Positions 1-6,326 of a DNA stretch of 12,245 nt are shown piece by piece. Under the pieces are notes generated by a model. It worked only from the letters and a program-made list of their open reading frames with translations. It was not told where the DNA came from and did not search any database. Positions within the stretch are counted from its first letter, which is position 1. Each line of letters opens with the position of its first letter. This DNA comes from Faecalibacterium sp. (lineage in GTDB: Bacteria > Bacillota > Clostridia > Oscillospirales > Ruminococcaceae). The stretch spans positions 1 through 12,245 of the forward strand of contig JAHHRK010000042.1 of the NCBI GenBank assembly GCA_020025795.1, written 5' to 3'. The position numbers and the translations under genes are program-made.

Positions 1-649
1 GGAAAACATAGATGTGGTCAGCCATTGCAGGTACGGTGTCGCGGTAGAAAATCATGCCCTGTGGGGTGATGCCGCTCAAAAAACGGATCTGTTCCCGGCC
101 GGGGGTGTGCGTTTTGGGCAGCAGGCGTTTGGCCAGGCCCATAATATAATGGCGCACCTTGGCAAAATCGGTGCATCCCGCTGCAGAGCGGCGGCTGTCT
201 TGCAAAAGACCGCTTGCTGCCGCCACATAACGGGTGGCTTGCTGACGCAGCACTTTTCCCTGTGTAATATTTTCATCAATCACATCGCGCAGGGGGCAAA
301 GCTGGTCCGGGTCCAGGGTGTCATACAGAGAGATGACGGTTTCTTCGACACCTGGTGCCCGAGGTTCCAGTGCGTGCGGTGGGGTAGCGTCCAGAACAGC
401 AGCTTTCTGATGGCAGAAAACCACGCCGTCCAGACTGTTGGGGTCACTGGAACAGTGAATATATTGCAGTGGCTCCTGCGCCTGACTGGCAAGGCGGCGC
501 ATCAAAGTGGATTTGCCGCATCCCGGGCCGGCTTTCAGCAGATACAGGTGCAAGCCTTCCTGCGGACCAAGCTGATCGAAATAACCGTGGAATCCGGTTG
601 CCGTGGTGGTGGCAAGAAAAAAGTCGATGGGAGAACGTTTCTTTTCCAT
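1..649 (-). CDS. P-loop ATPase of the PRK06851 type, N-terminal part (runs off the left edge)
   Basis: The 216 readable codons start at an ATG at 649, preceded on the minus strand by GAGGTG with a 7-nt spacer. The protein has a clear Walker A motif GPGCGKST at residues 41-48. Just after it come YIHCSSDPNSLDGVVF (about 63-78) and a PHALEPRAPG segment (91-100). This succession (P-loop, then an HCSSDP-SLDGVV block, then a PHALxPxxPG block, then a late FLSGITPQG segment) is what I know from the uncharacterised Firmicute ATP-binding proteins labelled PRK06851, usually about 350 residues with a second P-loop in the missing C-terminal half. The substrate is unknown; nucleotide binding is inferred from the P-loop. 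It lies 62 nt downstream of the uracil-DNA glycosylase on the same strand and may be cotranscribed with it. The start and family match are good; the function is not known. Confidence 0.82.
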   Translation of the reverse strand, partial: MEKKRSPIDFFLATTTATGFHGYFDQLGPQEGLHLYLLKAGPGCGKSTLMRRLASQAQEPLQYIHCSSDPNSLDGVVFCHQKAAVLDATPPHALEPRAPGVEETVISLYDTLDPDQLCPLRDVIDENITQGKVLRQQATRYVAAASGLLQDSRRSAAGCTDFAKVRHYIMGLAKRLLPKTHTPGREQIRFLSGITPQGMIFYRDTVPAMADHIYVF

Positions 650-661
650 GTAAAAACACCT

Positions 662-689
662 CGCTTTTGCCTATCCTATGCAAAAAGCG
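662..689 (-). promoter_or_regulatory. Imperfect hairpin between the glycosylase stop and the ATPase ribosome binding site
   Basis: Read on the minus strand, CGCTTTTTGC and GCAAAAGCG form an inverted repeat with one bulged base and a 9-nt loop. The right arm abuts the AGGTG ribosome binding site of the downstream ATPase, and five T residues follow. It could be a weak intercistronic terminator or attenuate translation of the ATPase. The stem is AT-rich, so this is only a possibility. Confidence 0.3.
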
Positions 690-711
690 GGGTGTATGAT
701 ACGATTTTCTC

Positions 712-1269
712 TCAAAGACCCAGTTGTTCGATCTTTTCTCGCAAAGCGACAAAATCTCCAAAGGCATCCGCCTTGGCAGCAGGGTTGCGCAAAAGGGCGG
801 CAGGGTGCCAGGTTGCCATAAATAAGGTGTCACCCTTTTGGATAAACTGGCCATGCTCCTTGGTGACCGAAAAATCCGGACGGATCAAAGTCTGGGCGGC
901 AACACGGCCCAGGCAGACCACAATTTTCGGCTGCAAGCAGCGGAACTGCTCACGCAGCCAGGGCATACAAGCCTGGCGTTCTTCGGGCAGGGGATCGCGG
1001 TTCTGCGGCGGACGGCACTTAACGATGTTGCCGATATAACAGTTGGTGCTGCGGTCCAAATCCATGGCAAACAGATATTTATCCAGCAGCTGGCCGCTGC
1101 GCCCTACAAAGGGCTGGCCTTGTTCATCTTCCTGCTGGCCGGGACCTTCGCCGACAAACAACACTTTCGGGTGGGGGCTGCCCTGACCAAACACAACATG
1201 TGTGCGGGTTTCACACAGACCGCAGCGTTTACATCCCAGACATTCTTTTTCCAAAGTCGTTAAATCCAT
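712..1269 (-). CDS. Uracil-DNA glycosylase, family 4 (iron-sulfur type)
   Basis: This 185-residue enzyme should excise uracil from DNA after cytosine deamination, starting base excision repair in the cytoplasm. The start at 1269 is chosen because GGAGG lies 7 nt upstream of it. An in-frame start further upstream (1386) would run through the promoter region and has no good ribosome binding site. Hallmarks are GEGPGQQEDEQGQPFVG at about 40-56 (active-site motif 1 and uracil pocket), NIVKCRPPQNR at 81-91, and WHPAALLRNP near 154-163 (motif 2). The 4Fe-4S ligands are most likely C13, C16, C85 and C101; the pair C85/C101 has the 15-residue spacing usual in the family, and C19 is an extra nearby cysteine. 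The length fits the short members of the family (about 190-210). It is divergent from pta and precedes the PRK06851-type ATPase. Confidence 0.93.
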   Translation of the reverse strand: MDLTTLEKECLGCKRCGLCETRTHVVFGQGSPHPKVLFVGEGPGQQEDEQGQPFVGRSGQLLDKYLFAMDLDRSTNCYIGNIVKCRPPQNRDPLPEERQACMPWLREQFRCLQPKIVVCLGRVAAQTLIRPDFSVTKEHGQFIQKGDTLFMATWHPAALLRNPAAKADAFGDFVALREKIEQLGL

Positions 1270-1294
1270 GGGCGATCCTCCTTTTGTTATTAGT

Positions 1295-1323
1295 ATTGTA
1301 CCACGGCAGCAGGATTCTGTCAG
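1295..1323 (-). promoter_or_regulatory. Promoter for the uracil-DNA glycosylase gene
   Basis: On the minus strand, CTGACA (1323-1318) and TACAAT (1300-1295) are separated by 17 nt. TGG immediately precedes the -10, giving an extended -10. The -10 lies about 25 nt upstream of the ATG, so the leader is short. This is a near-consensus sigma-A promoter. Confidence 0.72.
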
Positions 1324-1351
1324 TAAAAGCGCAAAAGTTCCGTAAGAGGTC

Positions 1352-1379
1352 AAAAAGCACAAAAAATGCCTTGCTTTTT
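1352..1379. repeat. 8-bp inverted repeat overlapping the pta -35
   Basis: AAAAAGCA (1352-1359) and TGCTTTTT (1372-1379) are perfect inverted copies separated by 12 nt. The right arm covers the putative pta -35 element (1371-1376). It may be an operator, or chance in an A/T-rich stretch. Confidence 0.3.
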
Positions 1380-1398
1380 TGAACATTCGTGCTAAACT
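1371..1398 (+). promoter_or_regulatory. Putative promoter for pta
   Basis: TTGCTT (1371-1376), a 16-nt spacer, and TAAACT (1393-1398) with TGC just before it (extended -10). An alternative -35, TTGAAC at 1379-1384, has no good -10 at 17 nt. The leader to the ATG at 1475 is about 70 nt. The call rests on motif matching only. Confidence 0.4.
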
Positions 1399-1474
1399 TA
1401 AAATTGAGTGTTATGTTTCAGGCGAGGAAGGCTGTCCCCGCTGATGCAGGAATAATATTTGGAGGTAATCAAAA

Positions 1475-2500
1475 ATGGCTGATATGTTTGCGCCGATGAT
1501 CGAAAAGCTGAAGACAAATCCCCGTACCGTTGTTTTCACCGAAGGTGAGGACGCTCGTATCCTGGAGGCAACCGCTCGTCTGCTGAGCGAAAAGCTGATG
1601 AACGTTGTCGTGGTTGGTAACACTGCTGCTATCGAGGCTGCTGCTAAGGAAGGCAACTTTGATATTACTGGTGCACAGATCGTTGATCCTGCAACCTACG
1701 AAGAATTCGACGCTATGGTCGAAAAGATGGTTGAGCTGCGCCGCGGCAAGATGACCGCTGAGGAGTGCGCTGCACTGCTGAAGAAGTCCAACTACTTCGG
1801 CACCATGCTGGTCAAGATGGGTAAGGCTGACTGCCTGCTGGGCGGCGCAACCTACTCCACCGCAGACACCGTTCGTCCTGCACTGCAGCTGATCAAGACC
1901 CGCAAGGGTGCTCACCTGGTCAGCTCCTGCTTCATCCTGGACCGTGACCACGGCCCCGAGGAGCTGCGCCGTATCGCTATGGGCGACTGCGCAATCAACC
2001 TGAATTACCCCGACACCCTGGACAAGACCACTGGCGAAGTGATCCTGCCCGGTTCCACCAAGCTGGCTGAGGTTGCTGTGGAGACTGCAAAGACCGCTGC
2101 TCTGTTTGGCATCGACCCCAAGGTTGCAGTGCTGAGCTTCTCTACCAAGGGCTCCGGCAAGGGCGCTACCGTTGGCCTGAGCCACGACGCTGTGATCAAG
2201 GCACAGGAGCTGGCTCCTGAACTGGCTATCGACGGCGAGTTCCAGTTCGACGCAGCTGTTTCTCCTGCTGTTGCTGCTGTTAAGTGCAAGGACAGCAAGG
2301 TTGCTGGTCACGCTAACACCTTTGTGTTCCCCTGCATCGAAGCTGGCAACATTGGCTACAAGATTGCACAGCGTCTGGGTGACTACGCTGCATACGGCCC
2401 CATCCTGCAGGGCCTGAATGCTCCCATCAACGACCTGTCTCGTGGCTGCAACGCAGAAGAAGTTTACCGCATGGCTATCATCACTGCTTGCCAGGAGTAA
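1475..2500 (+). CDS. pta: Phosphate acetyltransferase
   Basis: The enzyme interconverts acetyl-CoA plus phosphate with acetyl phosphate plus CoA. In a fermenting Clostridium-type cell this is the first step of acetate formation, with acetate kinase making the ATP. The 341 residues match the short, single-domain Pta class with no N-terminal regulatory domain. Recognisable blocks are VVFTEGEDARILEA near 19-32, CLLGGATYSTADTVRPAL near 120-137, SFSTKGSGKG at 221-230, ELAIDGEFQFDAA at 249-261 and PINDLSRGC near 317-325, where S322 and R323 correspond to the conserved active-site Ser-Arg pair. GGAGG lies 9 nt before the ATG. Codons are strongly biased (GCT/GCA Ala, CTG Leu, AAG Lys), as expected for a highly expressed gene. 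Acetate kinase, often adjacent, is absent here: the next gene is convergent and unrelated. Confidence 0.96.
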   Translation: MADMFAPMIEKLKTNPRTVVFTEGEDARILEATARLLSEKLMNVVVVGNTAAIEAAAKEGNFDITGAQIVDPATYEEFDAMVEKMVELRRGKMTAEECAALLKKSNYFGTMLVKMGKADCLLGGATYSTADTVRPALQLIKTRKGAHLVSSCFILDRDHGPEELRRIAMGDCAINLNYPDTLDKTTGEVILPGSTKLAEVAVETAKTAALFGIDPKVAVLSFSTKGSGKGATVGLSHDAVIKAQELAPELAIDGEFQFDAAVSPAVAAVKCKDSKVAGHANTFVFPCIEAGNIGYKIAQRLGDYAAYGPILQGLNAPINDLSRGCNAEEVYRMAIITACQE

Positions 2501-2548
2501 TTTGCTCCAAGCGTGATTTGCTTTTGTGCATCAGAAAACCGTTCGCAT

Positions 2549-2587
2549 AAAAAATGCCCGATGTGATTTTCACATCGGGCATTTTTT
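2549..2587. terminator. Bidirectional intrinsic terminator between pta and the convergent small membrane gene
   Basis: A perfect 13-bp stem, ATGCCCGATGTGA (2554-2566) with TCACATCGGGCAT (2570-2582), closes a TTT loop. It is flanked by A5 on the left and T5 on the right, so a T-tract follows the stem on either strand. It lies 48 nt after the pta stop and 27 nt after the end of the minus-strand gene. Confidence 0.93.
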
Positions 2588-2614
2588 TATTTGTTTTCAA
2601 AGCGAAAGCGCAGT

Positions 2615-3091
2615 TTAAGCAGCTTCGCAGGCAGTTCGGATTTGTGTTTCCAGATTGGCAGCATCTTTCAGCTGATAGGCAAACTGGCCAATCTGAATAT
2701 AGCCGGAAACGCCTTCCAGCGCAACATCGTGGAAGATGTGCATTTCGCAGGGCTGTGCAGAGGCGCTTTCGTCCGCAGCAGCCAAGGTAAAGATAGCGCA
2801 CAGCGCTTCATTTTCGTAGCTTTTTGCAGTATCCGGGCGGCGGGAACGGGGGCTTTGCGCAAGAATCGGCAGCAGCTGTTCCGAACTAAGCGTGATCTTG
2901 GCGTCATCAGCATGGTTACCGTCCAGGAAGATAGCGGCGTCGTCGACCAATTGGGCTTCCTGCGGCACGACTGCACAGGGTGAAAATGCAAAGAGCATAA
3001 ACGGTAAACCAATCACCATTAAAATGATAAAAGGAATGAGCCAACTAGGTTTACGCTTTTTCTGGCGAATGGGATTGGAAATTGAAGCCAT
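2615..3091 (-). CDS. Small membrane-anchored protein of unknown function
   Basis: A 158-residue protein that I do not recognise. The start at 3091 is set by GGAGG 9 nt upstream; the same frame stays open far upstream on the minus strand, but that stretch is antisense to the FMN-binding lipoprotein. The N-terminus is basic (RQKKRK at 9-14), followed by one hydrophobic segment at about 18-37, so it is likely an N-in, C-out single-pass protein or has an uncleaved signal. A cysteine at 39 follows AFSP, which is not a proper lipobox. The rest (40-158) is soluble, with a DDAAIFLDGNHADDAKITLS stretch and paired hydrophobic strands near the C-terminus, and would face outside. It has its own promoter and ends at the shared terminator, so it appears monocistronic. 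The reading frame, RBS and hydrophobic helix support a real gene; the function is open. Confidence 0.75.
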   Translation of the reverse strand: MASISNPIRQKKRKPSWLIPFIILMVIGLPFMLFAFSPCAVVPQEAQLVDDAAIFLDGNHADDAKITLSSEQLLPILAQSPRSRRPDTAKSYENEALCAIFTLAAADESASAQPCEMHIFHDVALEGVSGYIQIGQFAYQLKDAANLETQIRTACEAA

Positions 3092-3144
3092 TGAATTACC
3101 TCCATCGATGCGCCGAATCAAAAAACAACGCTTTTTACTTTTCA

Positions 3145-3173
3145 GTATAGCACATGGTGCAAAGAAGGTAAAG
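3145..3173 (-). promoter_or_regulatory. Promoter for the small membrane protein gene
   Basis: On the minus strand, TTTACC (3173-3168), a 17-nt spacer and TATACT (3150-3145), with TGC preceding the -10 (extended -10). It is about 54 nt upstream of the start codon at 3091. Confidence 0.55.
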
Positions 3174-3247
3174 AATCCGGAATAGAAATACGTAAAACCC
3201 GATAGAATGGCAGCGGTGGATAAAAGCAGCAGGATAATAGAAAAAAG

Positions 3248-3325
3248 TGGACAATTTTTTAGATTGATGATAAAATAACAAACATGGGAGGTGTAGTGGA
3301 AAACTGCACACTCAAAAACTATAAT
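3248..3325 (+). promoter_or_regulatory. Two candidate tandem promoters for the FMN-binding lipoprotein gene
   Basis: Upstream candidate: TGGACA (3248-3253), a 17-nt spacer, TAAAAT (3271-3276). Downstream candidate: TGGAAA (3297-3302), a 17-nt spacer, TATAAT (3320-3325). Both have the standard spacing and read toward the start at 3362. The upstream one has the better -35 and the downstream one a perfect -10. Apart from these and the minus-strand promoter at 3145-3173, I see nothing in the gap 3092-3361. Confidence 0.5.
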
Positions 3326-3361
3326 GCATAGATAGATGCAAGTAAAAAGAGGTAAATGGAT

Positions 3362-4360
3362 ATGGAAATCGTAGAAAATCGTCGTAAGTTTTTGAAACAG
3401 AGCTTGGCACTGGTAAGTGGTTCTGTCGTTCTGGGCGGCCTGACGGCACTGACCGGCTGTGGTGCAAATTCTGCTAGCACTTCCAGCGATCAGCCGGCAG
3501 AAGGCAAACCTGCTTCTTCTGAGAATGAGGCGGTTGCTCCTGAATATCCGTTCCCTTACCAGAAGCTGGATCTGGACGCTGTTGAGAAGCACGCATACGA
3601 GAGCTTCTTCGGTGATATCGGTGGTTGCTGCTATGGCACTGCTGCAGGCCTGCTGGATGAACTGGTAAAGACCGTTGGCTATCCGTATACCCTGATCCCC
3701 ACTGCTATGTTTGCAAGCGGTGCAGGCGGATACGGCCAGCAGTCTCTGTGTGGCTCTCTGGGCGGCGCAATCAATGTGATCGGCCTGATCTGTGCACCGG
3801 ATGATGCTCGTAAGATCGTTGGCGAGCTGTGCAACTGGTACGCAAATGCAGAGCTGCCCATTTACCGCCCTGAGCAGGATTTCGAGAACTTCACCGTCAG
3901 CGGCACTGTCAACTGCAAGGATTCCGTTACTAAGTTTATGGAAGCAAACGGCATCGACAGCATGGGCGACATTCGCCGTAAGCATCGTTGCGCTGGCGTT
4001 TGTGCTGATACCGCTCGTAAGGCTGCTGAGCTGCTGAACATTCACTTTGGCTTTGCAGAAGCTCCGGTTGAGGACGATGCTGCAGGCGTTGAGCTGGCTG
4101 AGAACGAGTATGTTGGCAGCGCAAAGACCGATCGTGGTACCCTGAAGGTTAAGGTCACCATGGACGGCGATAAGATTTCTAAGATCGAGGTGCTGGAGCA
4201 CAGCGAGACCGAGGGCATTTGCGAAAAGGCTATGTCTGACATTCCTGCTGCTATCATCGAGAAGAACTCCACCGAGGTTGACGCTATTGGCGGCGCAACC
4301 CAGACCAGTAAGGCCATCATGGAGGCTGTTGCTGACGCACTGAGCAAGATTAAGAAGTAA
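3362..4360 (+). CDS. Exported lipoprotein with cysteine-rich redox-like domain and C-terminal FMN-binding domain
   Basis: A 332-residue surface protein. I choose the ATG at 3362 because AGAGGT then sits 8 nt upstream; the ATG at 3356 leaves only about 2 nt. The N-terminus has a twin-arginine-like motif NRRKFLK (6-12), a hydrophobic core and a lipobox LTGC ending at C33, so it appears to be a lipoprotein possibly exported folded by Tat. A Ser/Pro/Glu-rich linker (34-60) follows. Residues about 80-225 contain C89, C90, C130, C144, C157, C185, C210 and C214. The G-x-G...CGSLGGAINVIGL layout resembles the C_GCAxxG_C_C family of putative redox proteins. Residues about 250-332 form an FMN-binding domain as in NqrC/RnfG and flavin-based surface reductases, with DAIGGAT (307-313); T313 would be the covalent-FMN site made by ApbE, although the usual Ser/Thr before GA is Gly here. 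A role in extracytoplasmic electron transfer is inference. It has its own promoter and terminator. Confidence 0.85.
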   Translation: MEIVENRRKFLKQSLALVSGSVVLGGLTALTGCGANSASTSSDQPAEGKPASSENEAVAPEYPFPYQKLDLDAVEKHAYESFFGDIGGCCYGTAAGLLDELVKTVGYPYTLIPTAMFASGAGGYGQQSLCGSLGGAINVIGLICAPDDARKIVGELCNWYANAELPIYRPEQDFENFTVSGTVNCKDSVTKFMEANGIDSMGDIRRKHRCAGVCADTARKAAELLNIHFGFAEAPVEDDAAGVELAENEYVGSAKTDRGTLKVKVTMDGDKISKIEVLEHSETEGICEKAMSDIPAAIIEKNSTEVDAIGGATQTSKAIMEAVADALSKIKK

Positions 4361-4390
4361 TCGTTGCCAGGCAAATACATCATCATAAAT

Positions 4391-4425
4391 AAAAAGAACC
4401 CGGACCACTAGTCCGGGTTCTTTTT
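4391..4425. terminator. Bidirectional intrinsic terminator between the FMN-binding lipoprotein and MATE genes
   Basis: A perfect 15-bp inverted repeat, AAAAAGAACCCGGAC and GTCCGGGTTCTTTTT, with a 5-nt loop CACTA. The T-run follows the GC-rich stem on both strands. It is 30 nt past the lipoprotein stop and 8 nt past the end of the convergent MATE gene. Confidence 0.94.
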
Positions 4426-4433
4426 ATTGCATG

Positions 4434-5792
4434 TTAAGAACGGCAGGAAGGTTCGTTTGGCTGCCCCATCCAGTTGCTTTTTTTATAATAAATCAGGAAG
4501 GTGAGCGAGCTGAGGAACCAGGTCAGGGGATAAACGATGTATACCATCCAAATGCTGTGCGTCAAAGGAATGGTAATGGAAAGGAAGGTAACACGTATTA
4601 CACACCAGAAAGCAAGCATAATAAACATGGGTACAGTAGCTTTACCTGCGCCGCGCAGAATAGCAGCGATTGCATGCGAGAAGGACAGCAGGAAGAAGAA
4701 CAAACCAGCCGTTTGTGCTTTTTCCACACCAAACTGAATCACGGCCGGCGTGCTGTCAAAGGCGGCAATCAGCTGCGGCGCAAAAATAAAGGTTAAGATA
4801 CCGATGATTTCAGCGGAAATAACCGATGCCAAAATACCAAAGCGCGCACCTTGTTTGGTACGCTCAAACTGCCGTGCGCCCAGATTCTGGCCAACAAAGG
4901 TGGTTAGTGCCAGGGTGAAGCTGGTGATGGGCAAGAAACCAAAACCTTCGATTTTGGAGTATGCACCATAGCCGGCCATGGCCATTTCACCAAAGGCGTT
5001 GATGTTGCTCTGCACAATGACGTTCGCAAACGCAATGACAGAGTTTTGGAAACCGGAAGGCAGGCCAATTTGAATGATTTTGCGGAACATCTTGGGGTCC
5101 AGATGAATCTTGTTCAGATGCAGCTGGTAAACTTCTTTCGTGCGCACCAGTTGGATCAGGCACAGCAGTGCGCTGACAAATTGAGAAATAACGGTTGCAA
5201 TGGCTGCGCCGCCAACACCCATATGGAAGTATTCGATAAAAAGGATATCCAATACCAGATTGACGACCGAGGACAGGATCAGGTAGTACAGCGGATGGCG
5301 GCTGTCACCAACGGCCTGCAAGATGCCTACGAAGATATTATACATAATAAAGGCCATCGAACCGGAGAAATAAAGCTGCAAGTAAGTGATGGAATCAGCC
5401 ATAACGGTTTCCGGTGTGCCCATCCATCTTAAAATTTGGGGAGAAAACGCCATGCCGGCAATCGTCATGACCACGCCTGCAATTAATCCGAAGGCCACTG
5501 TGGTGTGAACTGCCACTTGCAAATGGTCGTGATCGCCGGCACCGAAGAATCGTGCTACGATGACACCTGCACCGGCGGCAATGCCGCCTAAAAAGCCGAT
5601 CAGCATAAAAATCAAGCTGCCGGAAGAACTAACCGCAGCCAGCGCGCGGCTGCCAAGTTGATTGCCTACGATCAGAGAGTCGACGGTGTTATACATCTGC
5701 TGAAACAGGTTGCCCAGAAAAATAGGCATTGCAAAAAAGGTCATCTGTTTCCAGATCGGGCCGCTGGTCATAGGCTGAACAGATTTTGCCAT
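4434..5792 (-). CDS. MATE family multidrug/sodium (or proton) antiporter
   Basis: A 452-residue integral membrane exporter, which should use an inward Na+ or H+ gradient to expel cationic or other small compounds. Length and pattern fit the 12-helix MATE fold: two bundles of about six hydrophobic segments. Motifs typical of the family include FAMPIFLGNLFQQMYNTVDS (20-39), the TVDSLIVGNQLGSRALAAVS region, ILQAVGDSRHPL (about 159-170) and, in the second half, GLPSGFQNSVIAFANVIVQ and FVGQNLGARQFERTKQG. The substrate cannot be read from sequence. The start at 5792 has a moderate ribosome binding site (AGGGTGA, about 6 nt upstream). It is divergent from the PadR operon across 183 bp that carry apparent operators, so PadR control is plausible but inferred. 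It ends at the shared bidirectional terminator. Confidence 0.95.
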   Translation of the reverse strand: MAKSVQPMTSGPIWKQMTFFAMPIFLGNLFQQMYNTVDSLIVGNQLGSRALAAVSSSGSLIFMLIGFLGGIAAGAGVIVARFFGAGDHDHLQVAVHTTVAFGLIAGVVMTIAGMAFSPQILRWMGTPETVMADSITYLQLYFSGSMAFIMYNIFVGILQAVGDSRHPLYYLILSSVVNLVLDILFIEYFHMGVGGAAIATVISQFVSALLCLIQLVRTKEVYQLHLNKIHLDPKMFRKIIQIGLPSGFQNSVIAFANVIVQSNINAFGEMAMAGYGAYSKIEGFGFLPITSFTLALTTFVGQNLGARQFERTKQGARFGILASVISAEIIGILTFIFAPQLIAAFDSTPAVIQFGVEKAQTAGLFFFLLSFSHAIAAILRGAGKATVPMFIMLAFWCVIRVTFLSITIPLTHSIWMVYIVYPLTWFLSSLTFLIYYKKSNWMGQPNEPSCRS

Positions 5793-5821
5793 AAAAAGTC
5801 ACCCTATCTTATTTTTTTAAT

Positions 5822-5846
5822 AACAACTATGTAGTATATCGTTGTT
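5822..5846. promoter_or_regulatory. Inverted repeat around the MATE -10 (candidate operator)
   Basis: AACAAC (5822-5827) and GTTGTT (5841-5846) are perfect inverted copies 13 nt apart. Counting the neighbouring bases, the arms match at 8 of 9 positions. The minus-strand -10 of the MATE promoter (5838-5833) lies in the middle, so a bound dimer would block RNA polymerase. Confidence 0.5.
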
Positions 5847-5861
5847 TTAAAGATTCTACAA
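5833..5861 (-). promoter_or_regulatory. Putative promoter for the MATE gene
   Basis: On the minus strand, TTGTAG (5861-5856), a 17-nt spacer and TATACT (5838-5833). The -10 is good and the -35 weak (only TTG matches), which would suit a regulated promoter. It is about 41 nt upstream of the start at 5792. Confidence 0.5.
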
Positions 5862-5924
5862 GTATGTCACTTTATAATTGTACTAAAAAGGTAAAAATGA
5901 AGGCGTCCTTTGACGCATAGTATA

Positions 5925-5952
5925 TTGACACACATAGTAATATGTGTATAAT
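5925..5952 (+). promoter_or_regulatory. Promoter of the PadR operon
   Basis: Perfect consensus hexamers: TTGACA (5925-5930) and TATAAT (5947-5952) separated by 16 nt. The transcription start would fall about 5959, very near the ribosome binding site GGGAGGTGA. A promoter this strong upstream of a regulator normally needs repression, which fits the overlapping inverted repeat. Confidence 0.88.
5930..5947. promoter_or_regulatory. Perfect 7-bp inverted repeat filling the PadR promoter spacer (candidate autoregulatory operator)
   Basis: ACACATA (5930-5936), GTAA, TATGTGT (5941-5947). The palindrome spans exactly from the last base of the -35 to the first base of the -10. PadR-family repressors are known to bind inverted repeats overlapping their own promoters, often with ATGT/ACAT elements. 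Binding by this PadR is inference. Confidence 0.65.
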
Positions 5953-5975
5953 GGTATCAGGGAGGTGATTCGGTT

Positions 5976-6326
5976 GTGGAAGAAAAAATGATCAACAGCG
6001 ATTTGATTCGCGGTCACATCGATACCATCATTTTGCGTATTCTGGATGCCGGTGATAATTACGGCTATGAAATTATGAAAGCAGTTTCTACCCAAAGCCG
6101 CGGAGAATATGAGCTGAAAGAGCCATCGCTGTACACCAGTTTGAAACGGCTGGAAAAGCAGGGATACATTCAAAGCTATTGGGGAGACGAATCGCAGGGC
6201 GGCAGACGTAAGTATTATCACATCAGTGAAAGTGGAAAAACGGCACTGCACCAGGCCATTGCACAATGGCAGTACGCAAAGAATATAATTGATCGGCTTT
6301 TGTTAGGAGGGCAGAACAATGGATGA
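5976..6326 (+). CDS. PadR family transcriptional repressor
   Basis: A 116-residue winged-helix regulator. The start is a GTG at 5976, chosen because GGAGGTGA lies 7 nt upstream; the first ATG (5988) would be about 19 nt away. Family features: LILRILDAG-type helix 1, NYGYEIMKAV (28-37), the recognition region ELKEPSLYTSLKRLEKQGYI (46-65), and the wing with GGRRKYYHISESGK (75-88). The C-terminal helix (about 89-109) is short, as in the small PadR subfamily 2 type, and would mediate dimerisation. It probably represses its own operon and perhaps the divergent MATE gene. It overlaps the next gene by 8 nt, indicating translational coupling. The identity is secure; the inducer is unknown. Confidence 0.94.
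   Translation: MEEKMINSDLIRGHIDTIILRILDAGDNYGYEIMKAVSTQSRGEYELKEPSLYTSLKRLEKQGYIQSYWGDESQGGRRKYYHISESGKTALHQAIAQWQYAKNIIDRLLLGGQNNG

Noticed and set aside
14..1039. Plus-strand open frame of 341 codons across the ATPase and glycosylase genes
   Set aside because: It lies antisense to two recognisable proteins, has no ribosome binding site, and its translation matches no family pattern.
1469..2311. Minus-strand open frame of 280 codons inside pta
   Set aside because: It is the antisense shadow of a strongly codon-biased gene; GC-rich third positions keep the opposite frame open.
3296..3331. Possible 11-residue leader peptide (GTG start after GGAGGT) ahead of the FMN-binding lipoprotein
   Set aside because: The spacing from the Shine-Dalgarno is only 3 nt, the peptide has no run of a regulatory amino acid, and no terminator/antiterminator pair follows.
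3092..4408. N-terminal extension of the small membrane protein to a 597-codon minus-strand frame
   Set aside because: The extra part is antisense to the FMN-binding lipoprotein, whereas a GGAGG site and an extended -10 promoter place the real start at 3091.
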